Source: Priestia megaterium NBRC 15308 = ATCC 14581
GTDB taxonomy: Bacteria > Bacillota > Bacilli > Bacillales > Bacillaceae_H
Assembly (NCBI RefSeq): GCF_000832985.1
Contig: NZ_CP009920.1
Coordinates: 4,892,501-4,956,500, forward strand
Direction: 5' to 3'
Length of the DNA stretch: 64,000 bases
Within the stretch, counting starts at the first letter, position 1. The number at the start of each line of letters is the position of its first letter. Positions 57,295-64,000 of this stretch are shown here, piece after piece. The position numbers were made by a program, and so were the translations under genes. The notes under the pieces are model-generated. The model was not told the origin of the DNA. It saw nothing but the letters and a program-made list of their open reading frames with translations, and searched no databases.

Positions 57295-60200
57295 TTATTG
57301 AGCTATTTTCAAAGTAGGTTCTTGCTGTTCAGCTGTTTTAGCAGCTGCCACGTTTTGAATACGGCCTTCAGCTTTGTATTCAAACGGGCTGTTGAGTGTT
57401 TTAATATAGTTTACCGTTGCTTGTAAATCTTCTGGTCCCACTTCCATATCTGAAGAAAGTGCACCAATACCGTATTTTTCATTTCCGTACATATAGTTAT
57501 TCACTACTACCGTGTATTCTTTTTCTTTGTCAATTTTACTTCCATCTGGAAGCGTAATATCGACTACTTTATTCGTACTTCCATCCCACGTATAGTTAAA
57601 TCCTGCAATATGAAAATCTAGTCCGGATGATGTAATTTGATTGTTTAACACCGTTTCTAAATCCGCTCCGCTTAGCTTTACTTTATTTAAGACGTTGCCA
57701 AACGGCTGAATCGCAAACAAATCACCGTATGTTATGTCACCTGCATCAAGCTGTGAACGAACGCCTCCGCCATTCATTAAAGCAAAGTCAGCGTTCATTT
57801 CTGCTTTCATGCCGTCAGCAATTAAGTTTCCAAGCGCGATATCCCCTGTTGCTCCGTTAGAAGGATAGCCTTTTGCCAAATCTGTAGATGACTTCCCAAC
57901 CACTTCTGCTTTAATAGGCGCTGCTAAATCTTCGTACTTTTTCATAATGCTTGAAACTTCAGGATCTGGCGTATAGTCTTTTTGATATACGGTCACAATT
58001 TTTGCATCTTTTTTCACGATGTCACCCGTATTATCGATTTCAACGTCTACGTCAGAAAACGCTGAGCCGTATGAATAAGCTTGAACGATTAATTTGTTAT
58101 CTACTACTTTGTTGTTGTATACGTGATTGTGAGCTGAAAAGATAACGTCAACTTCATCGTCAACTTTTTTAGCGATATCTGCTGCATCAAATTCAGTAGG
58201 AGTTCCGTTTTGATTAGATGGATTATGAGCAAGTACCACAATTGCTTTGATACCTTGCTTTTTCAGCTCTTCCGTATACTTATCAATCGCTGCTGCTTCG
58301 TCCGTAATTTTTAAGTTTTCATTTCCTTTACGAACAATCATGCTTGGCGTTTCTTGTGTTACAACGCCGATGAAGCCGATTTTCTTGCCGCCTACTTCTT
58401 TTATTGCATAAGGTTCTGTAATTAATTTATCAGTTGACGTATCATAAGCATTTGCCGCTACTACCGGGAAATTCATGCCGTCGTATCCTTTTGTTCCTTT
58501 TGGATGGTCTCCGCCTTCAATCATACGGTGAAGCTCAGCAATGCCTTCATCAAACTCATGATTTCCAAGCGTACCTACATCAAATCCAAGTGATTCCATC
58601 ACTTCAACCGTTGGCTCGTCTTGAAACAGCGCTGAAACTAACGGGCTTCCGCCAATCATATCTCCAGCATGAACTAAAAGCGTATTCGGATTTTCAGCTT
58701 CTTGTTTACGAATAGCTGCTGCTGTATATTTCATATTTCCAGCTAAAAGCGCTTGGCCATTTGAATTGATTTTTGTATCTGTATCGAGCTGACCGTGCAG
58801 GTCGTTCATGCCTAAAAGCTGAACCTTTGTATTATCTTTTGATTCGCCGTTTAAATTAATTTTGTAAATGCCGAATCCTTTGTCATCCGTTTTATTTGTA
58901 TACGTAATGTTGCTTCCTTCAGTTAAATAGCTTTCTCCGCGCGGTGAGCTTGTGAACGTCACGTTAGCCGTTCCGTTAATTGGTGCAATGGACCAGTTAT
59001 CGTCAGCTGTTGGTGTAATTTCTTTTTGCTCGGTGATGTAGTCCATTAGAATTTGACGGTTTTCATCCGCTGAATCCACCACAAGCTCGCTTCCTTTTAG
59101 ACCAGGGAAGTTTCCGCCTCCGCCAGCTCGGTAGTTATTTGTCACAACGATAAACTCTTGGTTCGGATCAACCGGCTTGCCGTTATACGTTAAGTTAACA
59201 ACACGGCTTGAATCTCCGTGAATCACGTTTCCATTCACATCGTATTTTGCTGGTTTTGTGACGTCAATTTGGTATTGAACGCCATCGATTACGTCGAAAT
59301 TATAAACAGGGAAGCTTGGGTTTAATAATTCCTGCTCTTCTGTTTTATTCGGTGTAATTTGATTAAACTTACCCGCAGACATATCAATCCAGTCTTTTAC
59401 AACAGAACCTTTTACTTTAACCGCTTTTAACGTGTTGTCATATAGATACAGGTCGCCAGCGCTTCGGATCGTTAAGTCACCTTTTTTAATTTCCGTATAT
59501 TCATCAACGCCGTTTCTTCCTGCTTTAAAAGGTGCTCCAACTGATAAAATTGGAAGGTCTTTGTATTCCGGCTTATTTTGAGAAACATATTTTTCTACGT
59601 AATCTTTTTGTGCGTTTGTCACAACTTGAATAGATGGATCATCTTTTACAAGAGAAAAATAGCTGTGGATATCATCGGTCGTTTTACCGATTGGTGTGTT
59701 CACGTATTTAACCGTTGCATCATGATCTTTTTGAACTGCTTTAACAACGCCTTTATCCGGTTCTACGGTACTTTGCGTAACCGTTTTCCCTGACGCGTCT
59801 TTTACGTCTTTATACGTTTCACGCGTGGACGATTGAGAGCTTACTACTTTCCATTTTCCTTTTTCTTCTTTTAACGTTAAGTCGATTAAACCAAGTGACC
59901 CTCCGCCGTAACCTGCTTGAACAGCCGGAACGCCGTTGATCGTTCCTTTTGCATTATCAACTCCAGGAAGAGGTTTTTTATCTGCTCCAAGGAACAAACC
60001 GTCTAGCGAAGCTTCTGTTTTAGCAGGGAAGACTTTATGCGTGTGTGAAAACGTAATAGCGTCAATGCCTTTTACTTCACTTAATGAATAAATGACATCT
60101 TCCGTGTTTTGCTTGTTGCTGCTAAATCCAGAGTGAGCCATTGCAACAACTACGTCTGCACCTTTTTTCTTCATTTCTGGAATATATTTGTTGGCTGTTT

Positions 60201-60933
60201 CCACAATGCCTTTTGTAATGACTTTTCCATCAAGGTTTGCTTTATCCCAATCGTTAATTTGAGGCGGCACAAAGCCAATGAAACCAACTTTAATGGTTCG
60301 TTTCTTTCCATTTTCATCGACGACTTTTTTATTCATAATTTTATAAGGCGTAAATTTATTTTTATCGTTTTTCGGGTTGTTGTCATGATCATCAACGTAG
60401 ACATTGGCATTTATGTAAGGAAAGTTTGCGTCGTTATACGCTTCTGTTAGGAAGTCTAATCCATAGTTGAACTCATGATTTCCAAGCGTTGCAATATCAT
60501 AATCCAGCTGATTCATTGCTTTAAATACAGGATGAACTTCCCCTTTTTTCAGCGGGTCAATCTTAGCTTTGTACGTGCCTAGAGGCGTTCCTTGAATGAG
60601 GTCTCCGTTATCTACTAATAAGCTGTTTTTTACTTCTTTTCGAGCGTTTTTGATTAAGGTAGCGGTTTTAGCTAAACCCACTTTCTCGTAAGAGGCATCT
60701 TTAAAATAATCATAGTTTAATAGATTCGTATGAACATCGGTTGTTTCCATCAGGCGTATGTTCACAAGCGCATCTTTTTTATTATGGCCTTGATGCTTGC
60801 TTTGCTGTGAGCTTTGTCCAGGATGACGTTCTTCCGCTCCTGCCTGTGTAGTTAAAAGAGGCATAGATAATAGAGAAAGTGCCAGTGATGTGGATAGGAT
60901 TTTTTTCGTTTTACTACTTTTGTTCTTTTTCAT
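57295..60933 (-). CDS. yfkN: Secreted bifunctional 5'-nucleotidase / 2',3'-cyclic phosphodiesterase (YfkN-like)
   Basis: 1212 residues. A signal peptide (basic KKNKSSKTKK, hydrophobic LSLLSMPLLTT, cleavage near AGA-EE) leads to two tandem modules. Module 1 (55-665) has METTDVHTNLL, VDNGDLIQGTP, ATLGNHEFNYG, MAHSGF and SHTHKVFPA. Module 2 (about 700-1195) has LGMNDLHGQLD, VHAGDMIGGSP, GTLGNHEFDEG, LAHNPSN and SAHNHVYNN; each ends in a 5'-nucleotidase C-domain. It probably scavenges phosphate from extracellular nucleotides. Unlike my memory of B. subtilis YfkN (about 1460 residues with a sorting motif), the C-terminus TAEQQEPTLKIAQ has no LPxTx signal or hydrophobic tail. A Pho box lies upstream. 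Confidence 0.9.
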   Translation of the reverse strand: MKKNKSSKTKKILSTSLALSLLSMPLLTTQAGAEERHPGQSSQQSKHQGHNKKDALVNIRLMETTDVHTNLLNYDYFKDASYEKVGLAKTATLIKNARKEVKNSLLVDNGDLIQGTPLGTYKAKIDPLKKGEVHPVFKAMNQLDYDIATLGNHEFNYGLDFLTEAYNDANFPYINANVYVDDHDNNPKNDKNKFTPYKIMNKKVVDENGKKRTIKVGFIGFVPPQINDWDKANLDGKVITKGIVETANKYIPEMKKKGADVVVAMAHSGFSSNKQNTEDVIYSLSEVKGIDAITFSHTHKVFPAKTEASLDGLFLGADKKPLPGVDNAKGTINGVPAVQAGYGGGSLGLIDLTLKEEKGKWKVVSSQSSTRETYKDVKDASGKTVTQSTVEPDKGVVKAVQKDHDATVKYVNTPIGKTTDDIHSYFSLVKDDPSIQVVTNAQKDYVEKYVSQNKPEYKDLPILSVGAPFKAGRNGVDEYTEIKKGDLTIRSAGDLYLYDNTLKAVKVKGSVVKDWIDMSAGKFNQITPNKTEEQELLNPSFPVYNFDVIDGVQYQIDVTKPAKYDVNGNVIHGDSSRVVNLTYNGKPVDPNQEFIVVTNNYRAGGGGNFPGLKGSELVVDSADENRQILMDYITEQKEITPTADDNWSIAPINGTANVTFTSSPRGESYLTEGSNITYTNKTDDKGFGIYKINLNGESKDNTKVQLLGMNDLHGQLDTDTKINSNGQALLAGNMKYTAAAIRKQEAENPNTLLVHAGDMIGGSPLVSALFQDEPTVEVMESLGFDVGTLGNHEFDEGIAELHRMIEGGDHPKGTKGYDGMNFPVVAANAYDTSTDKLITEPYAIKEVGGKKIGFIGVVTQETPSMIVRKGNENLKITDEAAAIDKYTEELKKQGIKAIVVLAHNPSNQNGTPTEFDAADIAKKVDDEVDVIFSAHNHVYNNKVVDNKLIVQAYSYGSAFSDVDVEIDNTGDIVKKDAKIVTVYQKDYTPDPEVSSIMKKYEDLAAPIKAEVVGKSSTDLAKGYPSNGATGDIALGNLIADGMKAEMNADFALMNGGGVRSQLDAGDITYGDLFAIQPFGNVLNKVKLSGADLETVLNNQITSSGLDFHIAGFNYTWDGSTNKVVDITLPDGSKIDKEKEYTVVVNNYMYGNEKYGIGALSSDMEVGPEDLQATVNYIKTLNSPFEYKAEGRIQNVAAAKTAEQQEPTLKIAQ

Positions 60934-61007
60934 CTACCATTCACCTTTCAAGTAAGTTATCATCGCTATAAATCTAGCAACTGTTCAAAAATAGTATAGC
61001 AGAAAAG

Positions 61008-61078
61008 ATTTATAAAGGATGTAAATTTTTTGATTTTTTAGTAAACCATTTGTATGCGTTTTATTAACTTTTTGTAAA
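61008..61078 (-). promoter_or_regulatory. Pho box (PhoP binding) and -10 of the yfkN-like gene
   Basis: On the minus strand TTTACA (61078), TTAATA (61067), CATACA (61056) and TTTACT (61045) follow one another at exactly 11-base spacing, close to the TT(A/T/C)A(C/T)A repeat consensus. TTTATA (61016-61011) lies 23 bases on as a possible -10; TATACT at 60998 is another. Confidence 0.65.
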
Positions 61079-61079
61079 C

Positions 61080-61430
61080 CGAAAAAATTTTTTTAGTTTC
61101 TCTCTTTAAAACCAAGGACTATAGTTTTTGTTAATTGGATGAATCCTCCTTTTTAAATGAGTCTTATTACCTAATGCATCAACGTTCCCACGCCCTTTTT
61201 TAATTCAAAAAAATTTCATTTCAAGGGGTGTGTATATATGTACTATACATAGGATATGAAAAGCAGACATTAAGTTTGTCACAGCTTCTAACAAAATTTC
61301 GAAGATATAAAAAAGAAAGAAAAGGTTTTTGTCTTCTAATAAATAGATATATTTATATAATTTTACATTTACAACAAGGAAACGAGGTTGAGTCATAAGA
61401 CATAACTACATCAAACCTACGTTTACCTGC
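61080..61430. other. Intergenic stretch between the nucleotidase and the lipoprotein gene
   Basis: About 350 bases, A/T-rich, with no credible gene on either strand; a 63-codon minus-strand frame at 61205-61396 lacks a ribosome site and recognisable features. Outside the Pho box I see no regulatory element. Confidence 0.45.
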
Positions 61431-61432
61431 AA

Positions 61433-61490
61433 ATAAAAAAATCCGAACGAAGTTGATTCTCCATCAAGAATCTTGATTCATCGTTCGGAT
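61433..61490 (-). terminator. Terminator of the lipoprotein gene
   Basis: Outer stem ATCCGAACGA / TCGTTCGGAT encloses a second small stem (AATCAAGATTCTTGAT); seven T follow on the minus strand. Confidence 0.85.
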
Positions 61491-61529
61491 GTTCTTTAGT
61501 TAACATAATTTTTTCTCAGCCGCGTTTTC

Positions 61530-61976
61530 TTACTGACCTAATTCTTTAATTTGTTTCATAATACTTGATACATCTTGAATTGATTGAAACAATTCACTGT
61601 TTTTTAGCGTTTCTGGATTGAAGCTCCCATCCTTTATATTGGCTTCATACGCTTCAATTCCACTAATGATTTTTTCGTTTTGTTGAACAAGCTGATCGTG
61701 CACATCAGAAGCGATGTCAGGAGCTTTTGTTTGATTAAATTCTTCAGCTTTCCCTTTCATTTCCTGCAGCTTTTGCTCTAGCTTCTTTATTGCCTCGTCG
61801 TCATTAACAGCTTTTTCCGCTAGAGGCGGTATTTCTTCAGCAAACTTTTGTGCTTCACTCACGTAATCTTTCGCATCATTTGCGTAGTTCAGCGTACTGC
61901 TTGTATCTTCAAGAAAAGAACAGCCGCCGACCATAAAAAGAACAGCAGTTGATATGACTAGCATCCATTTTTTCAC
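61530..61976 (-). CDS. DUF6376-like lipoprotein
   Basis: 148 residues. A type II signal peptide with lipobox VGGC (Cys19) is followed by SFLEDTSSTLNYANDAKDYV and helical segments (QKFAEEIPPLAEKAVNDDEA, KLEQKLQEMKGKAEEFNQTK). The protein should be lipid-anchored on the outer face of the membrane and is predicted to be a helical bundle. It resembles what I recall of the DUF6376 family; no function is known. GTG start, 32 bases after a 36-codon gene with which it probably forms a unit. Confidence 0.75.
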   Translation of the reverse strand: MKKWMLVISTAVLFMVGGCSFLEDTSSTLNYANDAKDYVSEAQKFAEEIPPLAEKAVNDDEAIKKLEQKLQEMKGKAEEFNQTKAPDIASDVHDQLVQQNEKIISGIEAYEANIKDGSFNPETLKNSELFQSIQDVSSIMKQIKELGQ

Positions 61977-62008
61977 TTAGCACTCAACCTTTCTTATTTT
62001 CTTTTCTA

Positions 62009-62119
62009 CTATCTTCTTTTCGATTTTCGTTTCTTTAACTCTTTCATAATAATGGGTACAGCTTTTTTTATTCCTTTTTTTACAGCGGGGCTTTTTAACA
62101 GTCTCGATAGTTTTGACAT
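62009..62119 (-). CDS. Basic microprotein (36 residues) upstream of the lipoprotein gene
   Basis: ATG at 62119 to TAG at 62009, with GAGAGGAG eight bases before the start. The product MSKLSRLLKSPAVKKGIKKA then VPIIMKELKKRKSKRR carries about 15 basic residues and only one acidic, with an amphipathic helical pattern. It lies between a possible attenuator and the lipoprotein gene. I do not recognise it; it could be a small cationic regulator, ribosome- or membrane-associated peptide, or leader peptide. Confidence 0.6.
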   Translation of the reverse strand: MSKLSRLLKSPAVKKGIKKAVPIIMKELKKRKSKRR

Positions 62120-62150
62120 TTTCAAGCTCCTCTCTCATTTTGAAATAACA

Positions 62151-62224
62151 AAAAACACCTTTACCACATGTGGTAAAGGTGTTTGTATCCAGACCTTTAC
62201 CAATGATAACATTGGCAAAGGTCT
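62151..62224 (-). promoter_or_regulatory. Tandem hairpins: terminator of the ABC permease gene or attenuator leader
   Basis: On the minus strand hairpin A (62224-62191: AGACCTTTGCCAATG / CATTGGTAAAGGTCT) is followed after seven bases by hairpin B (62183-62154: AACACCTTTACCA / TGGTAAAGGTGTT) and six T. The 3' arm of A contains TGGTAAAGGT, which can pair fully with ACCTTTACCA in the 5' arm of B, so the two could be mutually exclusive. Hairpin B is a good intrinsic terminator in any case. Confidence 0.7.
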
Positions 62225-62373
62225 CGCTAACAATTTGCATTGTCAATAAAGCCGGAGATAATAATCTCGAAATGACGACTTTACTGCAAGAGCTACTCCC
62301 CTTTGAGCAAAACAGCATTTTTTGTTAATACAATCATAACGCACGTTCCTGATTATCGTCAACTTATACGGAA

Positions 62374-63354
62374 TTAGTACACGTCTTTTTTGATAAATAC
62401 CAGAAACGACACGAGCAGCCCGGCAAGTCCCCAAATGGTTAAAACACCCAAGGAAAACCCTAATGTCATTCCTTCAGTCGGAGGAGCTGTGCCTTGCAGA
62501 TAAGAAGTTAAATTTAAGTTAACCATAAACAAATACTTAGCTGAATGCCATGAAGAAACCATGCTGCTTAAAATTGTACCTGCAATCAAACAAGCAAGCA
62601 TCACACCCATACCTGCAGCTGTACTTTTAATTAAAACAGACAGCATAAAAGCAAGCGTTCCAACAACTAGTGAGACAAACCAAGCAAGACCAAACTCCAT
62701 TAAAATATATCTCCACTGCGAAATTAAATGGACGTCCGCTGTATTTAAGTCATTTCCCTGTACGCTAAACCCCGTAAGAATCGGGGCTGTCCAGCCTTTA
62801 AATCCAAATACAACACCAGAAATGAGGTACGACAAAACGCCAAACATTAAAATTAAAAACGAGACGGACATGACGAGCGTGATGTATTTACTAAGCAGGA
62901 TTTTCCACCGTTTCACAGGTCTCGTCAACAATACCTTGATGGATCCCAAGCTGTACTCTGAAGACACTAAATCCGCTGCAATAATCATAATCATCAGAGG
63001 CAGCAAAAGCTGAATGGCGTTTTCAATGAACCCTCGCACAAACGTTGGCGCTCCTGGTTCTGAAGGATTGATATCGTTATCTAAGTAATACTGCTGCTGC
63101 GCCACGCGAATTTCAAGCTGCTTGCGCCAATCATCTGAAATTTGGCTTCCGCTCAGCCGGTTTTGCGTATCGATAATTTCTTGCTGCAGCGTACTGCGCC
63201 AATCGGTCGTTCCTAGCTTTTCTTGAAGGCGCTGCGTTTCGCGAAGCTGAGCATAGGTAAACATGGAAATCAAAACTCCCATGATAAGCGTAACGATTAA
63301 CAGGCGCTTTTTTCGAACGAGCTTGATCATTTCATTTTGAACCAAACTAATCAA
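62374..63354 (-). CDS. ABC-2 type transporter permease
   Basis: 326 residues: an N-terminal membrane helix (LLIVTLIMGVLISMFTYAQL), an outer coiled segment of about 90 residues (RETQRLQEKLGTTDWRSTLQ, QLEIRVAQQQYYLDNDINPS), then five membrane helices with the EYSLGSIKVLLTRPVKRWKI coupling element typical of bacitracin/lantibiotic-type ABC-2 permeases. It overlaps the ATPase gene by eight bases. Substrate unknown. Confidence 0.83.
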   Translation of the reverse strand: MISLVQNEMIKLVRKKRLLIVTLIMGVLISMFTYAQLRETQRLQEKLGTTDWRSTLQQEIIDTQNRLSGSQISDDWRKQLEIRVAQQQYYLDNDINPSEPGAPTFVRGFIENAIQLLLPLMIMIIAADLVSSEYSLGSIKVLLTRPVKRWKILLSKYITLVMSVSFLILMFGVLSYLISGVVFGFKGWTAPILTGFSVQGNDLNTADVHLISQWRYILMEFGLAWFVSLVVGTLAFMLSVLIKSTAAGMGVMLACLIAGTILSSMVSSWHSAKYLFMVNLNLTSYLQGTAPPTEGMTLGFSLGVLTIWGLAGLLVSFLVFIKKDVY

Positions 63355-64000
63355 TCGATTCGCCTCCTGTCATTTCGATAAATAAATCTTCAAGAGTTGG
63401 AAGCTTTCGATTCATTTCTTTTACCGTTACTCCTGCTTGAATGAGCTGTTTGTTCCACTCTCCCACTTCAGCTTCTTCATAAAACGTCGTGACATACTCC
63501 CCCTGCACTTGTACAAAGTCCGTCACTTGTTTTAAAACGTCTATTCCTGCGGGCTGCGGATCTAGCTTCCACAGTAAACGCTCTTGCTGAGTTAACAGGG
63601 TCTTCACCGATTCTGTGTGAATAACTTCTCCTTTTGCGATAATCGCTACTCGGTCACACATTAGCTGAATCTCGCTCAGTAAATGACTGGATACTAAGAC
63701 GCTTAGACCTTCACTTTCAGCTAAAAAGCGAATAAATTTACGCATATCCCGAATCCCAGAAGGGTCTAGTCCGTTCGTTGGCTCGTCTAAAATAAGTACT
63801 TTTGGTTTTCCGAGAAGCGCTTGCGCAATTCCTAAACGCTGCCTCATACCTAACGAATACGTGCGAACTAAATCGTGGATACGCTCTTGCAAGCCAACTA
63901 ATGCCACAACTTCATGAATGCGTTCTTCCGTCATAGAAGGAATCATGCGTGAAAAGTGCTGCAGATTTTCCCAGCCGCTTAAGTATGGATACAGCTCAGG
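63347..64000 (-). CDS. ABC transporter ATPase, N-terminus beyond the window
   Basis: The visible 217 residues run from PELYPYLSGWENLQHFSRMI to the stop. They contain the signature YSLGMRQRLGIAQALLG, Walker B KVLILDEPTNGLDP, and the switch SSHLLSEI; Walker A must lie right of position 64000. The C-terminal 90 residues form a BcrA-type extension. The frame is open to the edge, so an internal ATG at 63946 is not the start. It pairs with the ABC-2 permease that follows it. Confidence 0.9.
   Translation of the reverse strand, partial: PELYPYLSGWENLQHFSRMIPSMTEERIHEVVALVGLQERIHDLVRTYSLGMRQRLGIAQALLGKPKVLILDEPTNGLDPSGIRDMRKFIRFLAESEGLSVLVSSHLLSEIQLMCDRVAIIAKGEVIHTESVKTLLTQQERLLWKLDPQPAGIDVLKQVTDFVQVQGEYVTTFYEEAEVGEWNKQLIQAGVTVKEMNRKLPTLEDLFIEMTGGESID

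Noticed and set aside
61977-62318. 113-codon minus-strand frame across the hairpins and the microprotein
   Set aside because: Runs through two strong hairpins and lies in another frame from the microprotein, which has the ribosome site.
1-64000. CRISPR arrays, tRNA or rRNA genes, insertion sequences, phage attachment sites
   Set aside because: No spaced direct repeats, cloverleaf-type segments, transposase motifs or terminal inverted repeats were seen; repeated ankyrin and LXG-linker DNA is explained by gene duplication.

Overview
The window looks like chromosomal DNA of a low-GC Bacillaceae species. Gene content and B. subtilis-like neighbourhoods (ysfB-ysfCD, yfkN, yceCDE/GH, ywqHI-LXG, yvaA/iolU, exoA, iseA) suggest Priestia (Bacillus) megaterium or a close relative. 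That assignment is inference from protein memory, not a search. I see no rRNA, tRNA, insertion sequence, prophage or CRISPR array. Nearly every gene has a strong Shine-Dalgarno sequence and most transcription units end in a clear intrinsic terminator.

Layout. 0-8 kb: a glycolate-oxidase operon (cdaR-like regulator, glcD, glcF cut by the left edge), a DJ-1/PfpI protein, an IDEAL-domain protein, and an Fe-alcohol dehydrogenase/GntP permease pair behind a consensus cre site. 8-13 kb: a linearmycin-type ABC exporter with its NarL-type two-component system. 13-23 kb: housekeeping and accessory genes, including an M20 hydrolase, IseA with a WalR box, a GT-C glycosyltransferase, an APH(6)-like kinase, DedA, endonuclease V and a secreted GDPD with a Pho-like box. 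23-28 kb: a divergent sigma-54 module with an activator, a nitrilase-fold paralogue lacking the catalytic cysteine, an intact nitrilase and a PuuP-like permease.

27.9-42.4 kb is the most remarkable region: a type VII-secreted LXG polymorphic toxin locus transcribed leftward. It starts with ywqH- and ywqI-like partner genes, the full-length LXG toxin and its immunity gene. A chain of spare parts follows: an orphan WHH nuclease tip with a SUKH immunity gene, a decayed toxin linker/tip with a doubly broken yezG immunity gene, further YezG, SUKH, CdiI, Imm6-like, Imm47-like and TPR genes, and four ankyrin paralogues. Several relics of lost immunity genes lie between them.

42.7-64 kb: MATE and EmrAB-type efflux with a MarR regulator, exonuclease III, an erythromycin-esterase-like protein, a DeoR-iolU-heme-degrading-domain operon, a tellurite/stress operon (three TerD, YceG, TelA, no TerC), a large secreted YfkN-type nucleotidase behind a four-repeat Pho box, a microprotein-lipoprotein pair with a possible attenuator leader, and an ABC exporter cut by the right edge.
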